DNA from: Lachnospiraceae bacterium
GTDB lineage: Bacteria; Bacillota; Clostridia; Lachnospirales; Lachnospiraceae
Length of the DNA stretch: 64,000 bases
NCBI GenBank assembly: GCA_022768465.1
Contig: JALELZ010000026.1
Location: forward strand, 88,329 to 152,328
Direction: 5' to 3'
Every line of letters begins with the position of its first letter. Position 1 is the first letter of the stretch. Positions 32,034 to 41,986 of this stretch are shown here, piece by piece. The translations under genes and the position numbers were made by a program. The notes beneath the pieces are model-generated. The model had not been told where the DNA came from. It did not search any database and saw only the letters and a program-made list of their open reading frames with translations.

Positions 32034-32196
32034 GGTTACACCCACAAAAAATGCAGGCAAGATTAACCGTAAACGAAAAAATCAAAATAAATCTATAAAC
32101 GAAATATTCGGCGTAAACGAACAACCGGATAAGCATTAAAAATATATAAATGAAACAAGAACTGAAATAAGAAATCAGGTCGGATAAGGGGGGAGT

Positions 32197-33474
32197 ATGT
32201 CGACAGTAACACCGCTTATAGCAGGACAGAAGCTGCCAAAATTCGTTAAAGTTAAGCAGAATTTTCCGCATAATGAGCTCAGCGAAGAAGCTATAAAGAA
32301 ACTGATTAAAGATAATTTTGAAAAGCCTGAATTTAAAAATACCATAAAGCCCGGCATGCGTATATGCATTACCGCAGGAAGCCGAGGACTTTCCAATATA
32401 GTGCTGATCACAAGAACAGTAGTTGACTGTGTAAAGGAACTGGGCGGAGAGCCTTTCATCATTCCGGCTATGGGATCACACGGCGGGGCTACGGCAGAAG
32501 GCCAGAGAGGCATTCTCAGAAGCTATAACATTACCGAAGAAAGCATGGGCTGCCCTATCATTTCCTCTATGGAGACTGTAAAGATAGGCCATGCTGAGGA
32601 AATAGATGAGGATGTTCAGATAGATAAAAATGCATTCGGAGCAGATGGAATCATCGTTATGAACCGCATTAAGGCACATACCGGATTCAAGGGTAAATAT
32701 GAGAGTGGCCTTATGAAAATGATGACTATCGGACTCGGAAAGCAGGCAGGAGCATATGTTGCTCACAGTCAGGGTGACGATGTCATGCCTGAAAGACTTT
32801 TCTCAATAGGAAGCGAGATAATCAGAAAAGCTCCGGTCATCATGGGAATTGGTCTTATGGAAAATGCCTTTGATAAGACTTACCGCATAGAGTTTCTTGA
32901 GCCGTCAAGGATTGCCGACGAAGAACCAAAGCTGCTTATTGATGCTAAGGCAAACATGGCTAAGATATTCCTTGATGCCTGCGATGTCATTATCCTTGAG
33001 AAGATTGGAAAGAATTATTCCGGCGGCGGCATGGATCCGAATGTTGTAGGACGTTCAAGACTTCCTATAGGCGTCAAATCTGAGCGTATGGGTATATGGG
33101 GACTTAGCGAGGAATCTCATGGCAATGCTACCGGCATGGGAAGAGCGGATGTCGGAACAATGGATTTCTTCAAGCAGATTTCATTTAATGATACCTATCC
33201 GAATGCCATAACAGACCATGATTCATCCGTCTATAAGATCCCTCTTATAATGGATAATGAAAAAGAGTGCCTTCAGGCATGCATGGCTATATGTCTTAAG
33301 ATGGATCCGGAGAATCCGCGTATAATCATACTCAAAAACTCTTTGGAGGTTGAGTCCATGCTCATTTCCGAGGCACTTATCCCGGAGGCAAAGACAAGAT
33401 CAGAGCTCAGCATTGAATCAGATCCGTTTGAACTTGAGTTTGATGCAGAAGGTAAAATGCTTACAAGATATTAA
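32197..33474 (+). CDS. LarA-like protein (DUF2088, lactate racemase family)
   Basis: A 425-residue homologue of the nickel-pincer-nucleotide racemase LarA. The N-terminal domain has GSRGLSNI, AMGSHGGATAEGQ with H95, and NRIKAHTGFKGKYESGLMKMMTIGLGKQ with H161 and nearby Lys residues, which lie where LarA has its nickel-binding His and cofactor-linked Lys. The C-terminal domain includes GKNYSGGGMDPNVVG and NSLEVESMLISEAL. LarA homologues racemise or epimerise 2-hydroxyacids and sugars acids of many kinds; the substrate here is unknown. No larB/larC/larE cofactor genes are in the window. AAGGGGGG lies before the ATG. Confidence 0.85.
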   Translation: MSTVTPLIAGQKLPKFVKVKQNFPHNELSEEAIKKLIKDNFEKPEFKNTIKPGMRICITAGSRGLSNIVLITRTVVDCVKELGGEPFIIPAMGSHGGATAEGQRGILRSYNITEESMGCPIISSMETVKIGHAEEIDEDVQIDKNAFGADGIIVMNRIKAHTGFKGKYESGLMKMMTIGLGKQAGAYVAHSQGDDVMPERLFSIGSEIIRKAPVIMGIGLMENAFDKTYRIEFLEPSRIADEEPKLLIDAKANMAKIFLDACDVIILEKIGKNYSGGGMDPNVVGRSRLPIGVKSERMGIWGLSEESHGNATGMGRADVGTMDFFKQISFNDTYPNAITDHDSSVYKIPLIMDNEKECLQACMAICLKMDPENPRIIILKNSLEVESMLISEALIPEAKTRSELSIESDPFELEFDAEGKMLTRY

Positions 33475-33491
33475 TTTTAAGAAGAAACTCG

Positions 33492-33522
33492 TACAGCGGT
33501 ATAAAAAGCCGCTGTATTTTTA
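33492..33522 (+). terminator. Terminator after the LarA-like gene
   Basis: TACAGCGG (33492-33499) pairs with CCGCTGTA (33509-33516), followed by TTTTT. Confidence 0.88.
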
Positions 33523-33723
33523 TGTATAGTCATATAATCTTTTCTTTTGTTAATGCTGTATATGGTAATTCATTAATTAATTCGTTATAATAAATCGTTA
33601 GCGAAGAAAAATGTTAAGCAATAAAAATATAAAAGACCGGGCATATAGGCTCCGCACCTAAATGATATGTATATGTGATTTAAAGGCAGAGCGCTGAGGT
33701 CGATTTTATCGGAGGACATATTG

Positions 33724-35232
33724 ATGAATGACGAGAAGTTTTTTGAAGAGATGGAGGCACGCGTACCTCACGGCAAGGTGAGAACAAGATTTGCACCTTC
33801 ACCTACCGGATATATGCACATAGGTAATCTGCGTACTGCTCTTTACACATATTTAATAGCTAAAAAGGATGACGGTACATTTATATTCAGACTTGAGGAT
33901 ACAGATAAGAAAAGAGAAGTAGAGGGCGCTGAGCAGGTCATCTATAACACACTCAAGGAGTGCGGCCTTAATCATGATGAAGGTCCGGATATCGGAGGAC
34001 CTGTAGGCCCGTATGTGCAGAGTGAGCGCAGAGAGCTCTACGGAAAATATGCAAAGATGCTCGTTGAAAGAGGGCATGCATACTACTGCTTCTGCGATAA
34101 GCATGAGGATGAGGCAGACGATACAGAGGTATCAGCAGCTGAAAAGTTCGTAAAGATCGCTGATCCGTGCCGTTTGCTTGATCCGGCAGAGGCAAAAAGA
34201 AGAGCTGAAGCCGGCGAGCCTTACGTTATAAGACAGAAGGTGCCGGAGACAGGAACAACAACCTTCCATGATATTTCCTACGGTGAGATAACTGTGCCAA
34301 ATGATTCTCTTGACGATCAGGTACTGCTTAAGAGAGACGGACTTCCTACATATAACTTTGCAAATGTCGTTGATGATCATCTCATGGGCATCACACATGT
34401 TGTAAGAGGAAGCGAATATCTTGCTTCATCACCTAAGTATAACCTTCTCTATGAGGGCTTCGGCTGGGATATCCCTGAGTATGTTCACTGCTCACCGGTC
34501 ATGCGTGATGCTCAGCATAAGATGTCAAAGCGTCACGGAGATCCTTCATATGAGGATCTCAGAAATGAAGGCTTCCTTACAGAAGCAATATTAAACTATG
34601 TTGCTTTATTGGGCTGGTCACCGAGAGGAGAGATAGCCGAGCAGGAGTTCTTCACTTTAGATGAGCTTAAGAAAGCATTTGATATTTCAGGTATTTCAAA
34701 GTCACCTGCTATATTTGATATTGAAAAGCTTAAGTATTTTAATGCCGCATATATAAGAGAAATGACTCCGGAAGAGTTCCTTAAGGTAGCGGAGCCATAT
34801 ATCAGAAAGGCCGTTAAGAAGGAAAGCATATCTCCCGCTAAGATTGCGCCGCTTTTACAGCAGCGCTGTGAGATGCTGAGTGATATTCCTGAAAAGCTTG
34901 ATTTCTTTGATGAGCTTCCTGAGTATGATATTGAATTCTATACCAATAAGAAATCAAAGACTAATGCTGAGGTATCGCTTGATATGCTTAATAAGGCACT
35001 TCCTCGACTTGAAGCTCTTGAAAGCTGGGATGAGGAGAGCATAAAGAGCTGCCTTACAGGTCTTGCCGAGGAACTTGGCTGCAAGAATGCTATGGTTATG
35101 TGGCCTGTTCGCATAGCTGCAGCAGGAAAGCTTGTAACACCGGGCGGAGTTGTTGAGATCTGCGATATACTTGGCAGAGAAGAAAGCATCAGAAGAATTA
35201 AAAAGGGTATAGAGAAACTTGAAAATGCCTGA
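33724..35232 (+). CDS. gltX: Glutamyl-tRNA synthetase
   Basis: Class I aminoacyl-tRNA synthetase charging tRNA-Glu (and perhaps tRNA-Gln in organisms using the amidotransferase route). HIGH motif as PSPTGYMHIGNLRTA near the N-terminus and KMSKRHGD near residue 265; the anticodon-binding helical domain fills the C-terminal third. Length 502 is normal. An in-frame TTG lies just upstream, but GGAGG at 33711-33715 is best spaced for the ATG at 33724. I found no T-box in the 200 bp before it. Confidence 0.96.
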   Translation: MNDEKFFEEMEARVPHGKVRTRFAPSPTGYMHIGNLRTALYTYLIAKKDDGTFIFRLEDTDKKREVEGAEQVIYNTLKECGLNHDEGPDIGGPVGPYVQSERRELYGKYAKMLVERGHAYYCFCDKHEDEADDTEVSAAEKFVKIADPCRLLDPAEAKRRAEAGEPYVIRQKVPETGTTTFHDISYGEITVPNDSLDDQVLLKRDGLPTYNFANVVDDHLMGITHVVRGSEYLASSPKYNLLYEGFGWDIPEYVHCSPVMRDAQHKMSKRHGDPSYEDLRNEGFLTEAILNYVALLGWSPRGEIAEQEFFTLDELKKAFDISGISKSPAIFDIEKLKYFNAAYIREMTPEEFLKVAEPYIRKAVKKESISPAKIAPLLQQRCEMLSDIPEKLDFFDELPEYDIEFYTNKKSKTNAEVSLDMLNKALPRLEALESWDEESIKSCLTGLAEELGCKNAMVMWPVRIAAAGKLVTPGGVVEICDILGREESIRRIKKGIEKLENA

Positions 35233-35331
35233 TTAGGATTATATGTGCTGCTGCACCCTGACCTACAACATTGATAGGATCAAGAGTGCGGCAGCTATTA
35301 GATTAAGCGGAATTATTTTGGAGGTATCTGC

Positions 35332-36339
35332 TTGATAGAGGTCAGTGAAATTTATAAATATTATAATGAAGAGCCTGCGGTAAAAGGTATAAGCTTCAGC
35401 ATTACGGAAAACGGAGTTTACGGTTTTCTTGGGCCTAACGGTGCAGGAAAATCAACTACAATGAATATAATAACAGGGTGTCTCGCTGCTTCCTCGGGAT
35501 CTGTCAAAATAGACGGACATGATATCTTTGAAGAGCCGGAAAAGGCCAAGGCAGGCATAGGATATCTTCCTGAACAGCCTCCGCTTTATATGGATATGAC
35601 ACCTTATGAATATCTTAAATTTGTCGCAGAGGCAAGAGGCGTCAAAAAGGCAGAGCTTAAGGATAAGATAAGCTATGCGATGGATGTGACAGGTATCACT
35701 CCGATAAAGGACAGACTTATAAAGAATCTTTCAAAGGGCTACAAGCAGAGAGTCGGAATAGCACAGACTATGCTTGGAAATCCGGGGATCATAATTCTGG
35801 ATGAGCCGACAGTAGGTCTTGATCCAAAGCAGATAACTGAGATAAGAGAGCTTGTCAGAAATCTCGGAAAGAATCATATAGTGCTGTTTTCAAGCCATAT
35901 ACTTTCGGAGGTTCAGACAATAAGCGACCATATCATTATCATTGCAAGAGGACAGCTTATAGCAGACAGCAGAGTACATGACCTTGACAGCATTCTCAAA
36001 AAAGAACCAATAATAAAGCTGAGACTTAAAGGGGAAGGAAAGCTATGCATGGAAATGCTTAACGCGGCAGCTGATCCTGAAAACATCAGAATTATTTCTG
36101 AGGAAGATGGCATCAGCAATATAGAAATAAGCACAGAAACGCCGGAAAAAACGGCTGAACAGCTGTTCTTTGCATGTGCAGACAAAAGGATCCCTATTAT
36201 AGAAATGACTTTAGTTAAGCCTACTCTTGAGGAAGCCTTCCTTGAGCTTACCGAAAGACGCGATACTTATACTGATGACAGCAGTGCTCAGGAAAATGCC
36301 ATAAAGCTGGCAGGCACAAACGGAGGGAAAGCCGGATGA
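35332..36339 (+). CDS. ABC exporter ATPase (GldA/CcmA-like)
   Basis: ATP-binding subunit of a four-gene transporter. Walker A GPNGAGKST, Q-loop YLPEQPPLY, signature LSKGYKQRVGIAQ and Walker B IIILDEPTVGLDP are in order, followed by a C-terminal domain of about 110 residues typical of exporter ATPases. The start is TTG at 35332, decided by GGAGG 8 bases before it; no ATG is nearby. Its end overlaps the permease gene (ATGA). Together with the next three genes it resembles the gliding-type GldAFG/DUF4340 set found in non-gliding Firmicutes; substrate unknown. Confidence 0.9.
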   Translation: MIEVSEIYKYYNEEPAVKGISFSITENGVYGFLGPNGAGKSTTMNIITGCLAASSGSVKIDGHDIFEEPEKAKAGIGYLPEQPPLYMDMTPYEYLKFVAEARGVKKAELKDKISYAMDVTGITPIKDRLIKNLSKGYKQRVGIAQTMLGNPGIIILDEPTVGLDPKQITEIRELVRNLGKNHIVLFSSHILSEVQTISDHIIIIARGQLIADSRVHDLDSILKKEPIIKLRLKGEGKLCMEMLNAAADPENIRIISEEDGISNIEISTETPEKTAEQLFFACADKRIPIIEMTLVKPTLEEAFLELTERRDTYTDDSSAQENAIKLAGTNGGKAG

Positions 36340-37199
36340 TACAGATATTAAAAAAAGAGCTGAGCTTTTATTTTAAAGGAATGTTCGGCTGGTTTTTCGG
36401 TGCGGTACTGCTTGCCTTTGCAGGAGTATATACAGTTATATTAAACTGCAGCATGGGCTATGCCAATTATGAGTACACCGTTAACAATATGTCATTTATG
36501 TTCCTTATAATTATTCCGATCCTCACCATGAGGTCGGTATCAGAGGAAAGAAAGCAGAGAACAGATCAGCTTCTATATTCTCTGCCGGTATCAATGTGGG
36601 ATGTGGTTATAGGTAAGTATCTTGCAATGCTTATCACTCTTTTGGTACCTACTTTAATAATGTGCATTTATCCGCTTTTTCTTATGAAGTACGGCACAGT
36701 GTCATATACGACGGCACTATATAATATTGCTGCCTTCTATATGCTTGGAGCGGCACTTATAGCAGCCGGACTTTTTATTTCGACGCTCACAGAAAACCAG
36801 GCAATAGCGGCAGGCGGCAGCTTTGCATTGTTTTTGGTGACTTATTTCGGAAAAAATCTTACAGATCATATTCCGGGAACTGCGGCGGCATCGCTTGCAG
36901 CGCTTATAGCGGCAGCTGTTGTTATAGCGGCAGTACTCTTTATATTTACAAAGAACATATATGCTGCCGGAATATTCATCTGTGTTTGTGTATGTGTGCT
37001 CGAGCTTCTTTATAGACATTCAAAGAAGCTTTTTGAAGGATTATTTGCATCGATAATCGGCAATATATCTGTATTCGAGCGCTTTTATGTGTTCGCAAGA
37101 GGTGTATTTGACTTTAAATCAATAGTATATTTTGTGTCAGTAATAATATTCTTTTTGTATCTGTCACTTCAGTCTCTTGAAAAAAGGAGGTGGAGCTGA
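36336..37199 (+). CDS. ABC-2 type permease (GldF-like)
   Basis: A 287-residue membrane protein with about six hydrophobic helices (near residues 15-40, 50-70, 97-125, 135-160, 170-200 and 210-225, plus a C-terminal anchor). The segment MRSVSEERKQRTDQLLYSLPVSMWDVVIGKY between the second and third helices is the conserved cytoplasmic element of ABC-2 exporters. It overlaps both neighbours, so the operon is tightly coupled. Confidence 0.88.
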   Translation: MIQILKKELSFYFKGMFGWFFGAVLLAFAGVYTVILNCSMGYANYEYTVNNMSFMFLIIIPILTMRSVSEERKQRTDQLLYSLPVSMWDVVIGKYLAMLITLLVPTLIMCIYPLFLMKYGTVSYTTALYNIAAFYMLGAALIAAGLFISTLTENQAIAAGGSFALFLVTYFGKNLTDHIPGTAAASLAALIAAAVVIAAVLFIFTKNIYAAGIFICVCVCVLELLYRHSKKLFEGLFASIIGNISVFERFYVFARGVFDFKSIVYFVSVIIFFLYLSLQSLEKRRWS

Positions 37200-38611
37200 T
37201 GAAAATGTCAGGAAACGGCGGAAACCGACTCAGCATGGGACTTTTCAGCGTGCTGACTTCATTAATATTGCTGGCAACACTTATATTTGTAAATCTCACC
37301 GCGGCAAAGATTCCGTCTCAGTATACCGAAAAGGATATATCCGGCACGGGACTTTACAGCCTGACTGAGCAGACTAAAGAAACGGTTGGACAGATCAGCG
37401 AAGATATTGAGCTTTACTGGATAGTGCAGAGCGGGGAGGAAAACAGTGAGCTCGGAGTGCTGTTAAACCGTTACAGCAGCTTATCGCATCATATTAAGGT
37501 CACCAAGGTGGATCCTATTGTAAATCCAGGCTTTGCTGAGCAATATACCGGTGATCAGGTTAATAACAACAGTATCATTGTTGCAGGAAATACCAGAAGC
37601 AGATTCATAGATTACAGCAAGATATTTGTCAGGAATTACAGTTATTTCAGTGACAGCGATGCAGAGACTGTTTTTGACGGCGAGAATCAGATAACAAGCG
37701 CTATAGATTATATAAATAACGGATATATGCCGAAGCTTTATAAGCTTACAGGCCATGGCGAAAAAACGCTCAGCTCATCTTTAGAAGAACAGATAAGCCG
37801 AGAAAACTATCAGCTTGAAAAGCTTGATCTGGTAGGACTTGACAGTGTGCCTGATGATACTGATTGTGTAATCATAGCAGGCCCTGCAAAGGATATTACA
37901 GAAAAAGAGGCAGAATGTCTTTCCGATTATATTAAAAAGGGAGGCAGACTGCTCGTATATACCGATTATGAGCACACAGAGCTTCCTAAGCTTATGAGTC
38001 TGCTTGACGGATACGGCATTGAGGTTGAACCTGGGCTCATTCTTGAAGCAAATCAGTATATGTGCTACGGAAACTATCCGATGCAGCTTTTGCCGCTAAT
38101 AGGATATCATGACATAACTATGCCGCTTGTAAAGGGAGGCTATTCAGTGCTTGTGCCTATGGGACACGGCCTCAAGATACCTGAAAACAGCCCTTCAGGC
38201 ATTACTGTGACAGGGCTTTTGCAAACCTCGGCAGACTCCTATGCCAAGGAAGGAAAGATAAGCTCTGTTTCAAAGGCAGCAGGGGATTCGGAAGGTCCGT
38301 TCTGTCTTGGTGCAGCTATAGAAGACAGCGGCAGCAAGGCTAAAATAGTATGGTATACATCCTCAGATCTTTTGAATAAAGATTATGATGAGCTTGTAAA
38401 CGGATCCAACATCGATCTTATGCTGAATTCTTTAGGCTGGCTTTCCGGAAAAGACAGCTCAATAGCAATACATTCCAAGAAGATCTCAGGAAATAAGCTG
38501 ACAGTTCCGAGCGGAGCTGCGGGGCATCTGGGAATATTGCTTATCGGAATTATCCCACTGGCATATCTTGCGGTGGGAGCAGTTATAAGCATGCGCAGAA
38601 GGAAAAGATGA
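37199..38611 (+). CDS. GldG-like ABC transporter auxiliary protein
   Basis: A 470-residue protein with a membrane helix near each end (about residues 17-37 and 440-462, LGILLIGIIPLAYLAVGAVI) and a large extracytoplasmic domain of the GldG/ABC_transp_aux type between, including YSLTEQTKET, YIKKGGRLLVYTDYE and YTSSDLLN. GTG at 37190 is in frame, but the GGAGG at 37186-37190 is correctly spaced only for the ATG at 37199, which overlaps the permease stop (TGATG). Acts with the ATPase and permease. Confidence 0.88.
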   Translation: MKMSGNGGNRLSMGLFSVLTSLILLATLIFVNLTAAKIPSQYTEKDISGTGLYSLTEQTKETVGQISEDIELYWIVQSGEENSELGVLLNRYSSLSHHIKVTKVDPIVNPGFAEQYTGDQVNNNSIIVAGNTRSRFIDYSKIFVRNYSYFSDSDAETVFDGENQITSAIDYINNGYMPKLYKLTGHGEKTLSSSLEEQISRENYQLEKLDLVGLDSVPDDTDCVIIAGPAKDITEKEAECLSDYIKKGGRLLVYTDYEHTELPKLMSLLDGYGIEVEPGLILEANQYMCYGNYPMQLLPLIGYHDITMPLVKGGYSVLVPMGHGLKIPENSPSGITVTGLLQTSADSYAKEGKISSVSKAAGDSEGPFCLGAAIEDSGSKAKIVWYTSSDLLNKDYDELVNGSNIDLMLNSLGWLSGKDSSIAIHSKKISGNKLTVPSGAAGHLGILLIGIIPLAYLAVGAVISMRRRKR

Positions 38612-40083
38612 TGAAACAGAAAAAACAGCTTATATTAATGCTTGCGGCGCTTGCCGTCAGTGCATCCGCATACGTTGCCGTAAGCATTTATACGGATAAA
38701 GATACCGGATATAATGCAGAGGTCTCAAATACTGAGGAAACGAAGCTTATATCTATAGAAGCAAATTCCGTAAGAGAGCTTGAATTAAGCGGCGAAGATG
38801 GCGCTATAAAAATGCTTTCCGACGGCGACGGTTGGTCTTATGAGGGAAATGAAGACTTTCCTGTCATGAAGGATGCGGTAAATGAGCTTTTGTCGTCAAT
38901 GCACAGTGCAAAGCTTAAGCCGGTAGAAGAAAACTGTAAAGATTTTGGAAAATACGGTCTGGAGGATCCTACTGTATATGTTGCTGTCAGCACTGAGGAC
39001 GGCGATAGCGAACGAATAGATTTCGGGCAGAAGGCAGGTACAGGCAGCGGATATTATTGCAGAAAATCAGGGAGCAATACCGTATATCTTGCAGATGATG
39101 ATGTATACAGTAAGGTCAGTGCGAGACTGCTGGATTATATAAGCACGTCATCCTCAAGTAAGATAGAAGACCCTGAGGCTATGACAATAGAAAGAGCTGA
39201 CGGAAGTGTTTTCAGCATGACTAAGCCTGAAGATCCTGAAGAATATACCTATACGGATTACTATTCATGGTTTACGGAGACAGACGGAACGTATAAACCG
39301 CTTGATGAAAGTTCAAGCGAAAAGCTTGCGGCAACAGTTTTAAATACTGACTGGGGCGACAAGACTGCATACGGCGCAGATCAGGAGGCTCTTGATAAAT
39401 ACGGACTGAGCAGGCCGTATATCAGAGCTGAGATATCCGGAGACGATGAGAGCGCAGCACTTATTATAGGAAGTAAAAATGAAGTGCAGGGCGGATATTA
39501 TGCATATATTGAAGGCTCGGATATGATTTATACGATTTCTGCAAAATATGTCGAAATGCTGGAAAATGCATCGTATGAGAGCTTAAAGCCAAAGGATATA
39601 TGCAGGATGCAGTGGGAAAGCGTAACCGCTATGGAAATAAGTGCCGAAGGTTCGACACATCGCGTTGATATAACTAAAAATGGCGATGGCGGTGCTTCTT
39701 CAGATGATGCCGGGACCGAAGCTGAGGATGACAACACAAATACCGAAGCTGAGACCGGTGATGACAGCAACAGCAGCAAAGCAGGACAATATCTGTATAC
39801 AGAAAACGGTAAAGAACTAAGCAGCAGTGATATGAAGAACTTTAAGCATATCATTGATGTTATGATACCTACAGGAACGGCAGACCTCGGAAAATCCTCC
39901 GGAAATGTATTAATGAAGATCGTTTTTTACAGAAACACTGAAAATTTCAGTGAAATTGCACTGACGATATACTCATATGATGATAAATCGGTACGAATAA
40001 GCTTTAACGGAGAGGACGACATGCTTGTCAGCAGTGCGGCGGCAGACACTTTGTCAGAACTGTATAACAATTTATTTGATTGA
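38608..40083 (+). CDS. Exported DUF4340 protein of the GldG-type transporter
   Basis: After a short N-terminal membrane helix (about residues 6-24, LILMLAALAVSASAYVAVSIY) the protein is extracytoplasmic and consists of repeated DUF4340 units (blocks such as WSYEGNEDFPVMKDAVNELLS, YGLEDPTVYVAVST and later YGLSRPYIRAEIS). Near residues 355-390 is a low-complexity Asp/Glu/Thr/Ser insert. DUF4340 proteins regularly follow GldG homologues and are presumed to be part of the complex. The four-base overlap with the upstream gene and the terminator after it close the operon. Confidence 0.85.
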   Translation: MMKQKKQLILMLAALAVSASAYVAVSIYTDKDTGYNAEVSNTEETKLISIEANSVRELELSGEDGAIKMLSDGDGWSYEGNEDFPVMKDAVNELLSSMHSAKLKPVEENCKDFGKYGLEDPTVYVAVSTEDGDSERIDFGQKAGTGSGYYCRKSGSNTVYLADDDVYSKVSARLLDYISTSSSSKIEDPEAMTIERADGSVFSMTKPEDPEEYTYTDYYSWFTETDGTYKPLDESSSEKLAATVLNTDWGDKTAYGADQEALDKYGLSRPYIRAEISGDDESAALIIGSKNEVQGGYYAYIEGSDMIYTISAKYVEMLENASYESLKPKDICRMQWESVTAMEISAEGSTHRVDITKNGDGGASSDDAGTEAEDDNTNTEAETGDDSNSSKAGQYLYTENGKELSSSDMKNFKHIIDVMIPTGTADLGKSSGNVLMKIVFYRNTENFSEIALTIYSYDDKSVRISFNGEDDMLVSSAAADTLSELYNNLFD

Positions 40084-40121
40084 TTAATAAGCATTAAGAA
40101 AAGTCCATAAAAAATTAAGGC

Positions 40122-40171
40122 ATACACCCTTGGGTATAAGAGAATGTTTCTTGTATCCGGGGTGTATTTTG
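40122..40171 (+). terminator. Terminator after the GldG-type operon
   Basis: ATACACCC (40122-40129) pairs with GGGTGTAT (40160-40167) and the inner GGGTATAAGA pairs with TCTTGTATCC, so a rod of about 23 pairs forms; TTTT follows at 40167-40170. Confidence 0.8.
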
Positions 40172-40295
40172 TCGTTTTTCAATCGAAATCAATAAAAACA
40201 GCAAAAACAAAATAGCTAAATGTACAAAAATACCTAATAAACTCTGTAAAATCTTATGAGTAGCGCAGATTGTAAGAAAATGATAAAATGCCAGA

Positions 40296-40309
40296 TGTAA
40301 ACGTTAACA
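40296..40309 (+). promoter_or_regulatory. Consensus cre site (CcpA) before the peptide importer operon
   Basis: TGTAAACGTTAACA matches the Bacillus cre consensus WTGNAANCGNWNNCA at every fixed position. It lies 40 bp before the ATG of the substrate-binding protein gene, downstream of the likely promoter, the usual place for repression by CcpA in response to good carbon sources. Binding is inferred. Confidence 0.72.
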
Positions 40310-40348
40310 ATTATTAAGAAATTAATAATTAAAAATAAGGGGGTAATA

Positions 40349-41938
40349 ATGAAAAAGAGTTTACAGAAAGCTTTTGCAGTAACACTTTCAGCTACACTCG
40401 CTGTAACGATGCTCGCAGGATGCGGTGGTTCAGGTTCTACATCCTCATCATCAGGTTCTTCATCAGGAACCGAAAGCTCAGCAGATGCAGGCAAGACTGA
40501 CCTTAAGGTTATCTATACTGCAGAGCCTACAAGCCTTCTGCCTGGCGCAGAGGCGCAGTCAAACGGTCATATGATTCAGTGCAATATCTACGATACACTG
40601 GTTCTTGAGACAAACGGAGATCGTACAAAGCTCGTGCCTGGAATCGCTGAGTCTTGGGAGTACTCAGAGGACGGAACAACTCTTACATTCACTATCAGAC
40701 AGGGCGTGAAGTTCCATGACGGAACAGAGCTTACAGCTGATGATGTTGTATTCTCACTTAAGAAGGACGCCGAGGGCGCATACAACGCATCTGCAGCAGA
40801 GCTTATCGAATCTATCGAGAAGATTGATGATACACACGTTGCTGTTAAGACAAAATACGCATACAAGCCTTTCCTTGAGGTTCTTGCTATGCCTTCATTC
40901 GGTATCTACAGCCAGGCTTGGTATGAGAAGTGCGAGGCTGACGGAACAAACACAGCTCGTTCAGAGAACGGTTGCGGACCTTACAAGTTCGTTGAATGGC
41001 AGGCAGGTGATTATATCAAGCTTGAGGCATTCGAAGATTACTGGGGCGGTGCTCCTACAATCAAGACTGTAACACTTAAGTATATGGCAGACGCTACAAC
41101 AGCATCTCTTTCAATGGAAAGAGGTGACGCAGACTTCTTCCTCGGACTTAACACATCTGACAGAGAGCACGTTGCAGCAGCTAAGGGCGTTACAATCCAG
41201 GACGTTCCTTCAAACGGAACACATTACCTTACATTCCAGACAAAGGATGGCTTCTTTGCAAACAAGGATGCTCGTAAGGCGGTTCAGTATTCACTCAACC
41301 GTGAAGAAATCTTCGAAGGCGGACTTGACGGAATCGGACAGGTTTCACCTTACATGGTAAACCCTGCACACTTCGGATATGTTGAGGATTGGGAGCCTAC
41401 ACCTTATGACGTTGATCAGGCAAAGTCTATTCTTGACGGCATGGGATATGACGGCTCAGCTATTACATACAAGGCAGCAAACGACTCATGGTATCAGAAG
41501 CCTGCACAGGTTATTACAGAGCAGCTTCGTAAAGCAGGAATGAACGTTGACCTTCAGATCATGGAGCGTGGTGCCTGGGAAGATGACGTTGATGCTAAGG
41601 GTAACTCAGATATGTGGAACTACATGACATGGGGACAGTTCCCTGATGCCGATGCAGATATCTATATGTATCTCCACACATCAATGCAGGGCATTGACTA
41701 TGCTAACGTAGGTTATGTTGGAAATGAAGAGACTGATGCTCTTCTTGATAAGGCAAGATATTCAGTTGACGATGATGAGAGACTTGAGCTCTACAGACAG
41801 GTTGCTGATATTTGCGAGGAAGAGGGATGGTATTTATTCCTTATGACAGGCTCTAACGCAGCGGTTGTAAGCGATTCTCTTAAGGGCTTTGAGCCTCACG
41901 CAGCTGTATTCTACAGATTCAACAACTGGTCATTCTGA
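40349..41938 (+). CDS. Peptide/nickel ABC importer substrate-binding lipoprotein
   Basis: A 529-residue family 5 solute-binding protein (OppA/DppA type). It has a lipoprotein signal with lipobox LAGC (Cys near residue 26), then a Gly/Ser-rich tether (to about 45). Family marks include LVPGIAESWEYSEDGTTLTFTIRQGVKFHDG, ADDVVFSLKK and NGCGPYKF. Codon use is very biased (cttgaggca-type), suggesting high expression. The permease and ATPase genes follow after a hairpin at 41987. Substrate (peptide, nickel chelate or other) cannot be decided. Confidence 0.92.
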   Translation: MKKSLQKAFAVTLSATLAVTMLAGCGGSGSTSSSSGSSSGTESSADAGKTDLKVIYTAEPTSLLPGAEAQSNGHMIQCNIYDTLVLETNGDRTKLVPGIAESWEYSEDGTTLTFTIRQGVKFHDGTELTADDVVFSLKKDAEGAYNASAAELIESIEKIDDTHVAVKTKYAYKPFLEVLAMPSFGIYSQAWYEKCEADGTNTARSENGCGPYKFVEWQAGDYIKLEAFEDYWGGAPTIKTVTLKYMADATTASLSMERGDADFFLGLNTSDREHVAAAKGVTIQDVPSNGTHYLTFQTKDGFFANKDARKAVQYSLNREEIFEGGLDGIGQVSPYMVNPAHFGYVEDWEPTPYDVDQAKSILDGMGYDGSAITYKAANDSWYQKPAQVITEQLRKAGMNVDLQIMERGAWEDDVDAKGNSDMWNYMTWGQFPDADADIYMYLHTSMQGIDYANVGYVGNEETDALLDKARYSVDDDERLELYRQVADICEEEGWYLFLMTGSNAAVVSDSLKGFEPHAAVFYRFNNWSF

Positions 41939-41986
41939 TAAACGGTTGAAGATAGTAAACAATATAACTTTCGTATAAGAAAGTGA

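Noticed and set aside
33523..33723. T-box leader before gltX
   Set aside because: I found no T-box consensus sequence and no terminator pairing with it.
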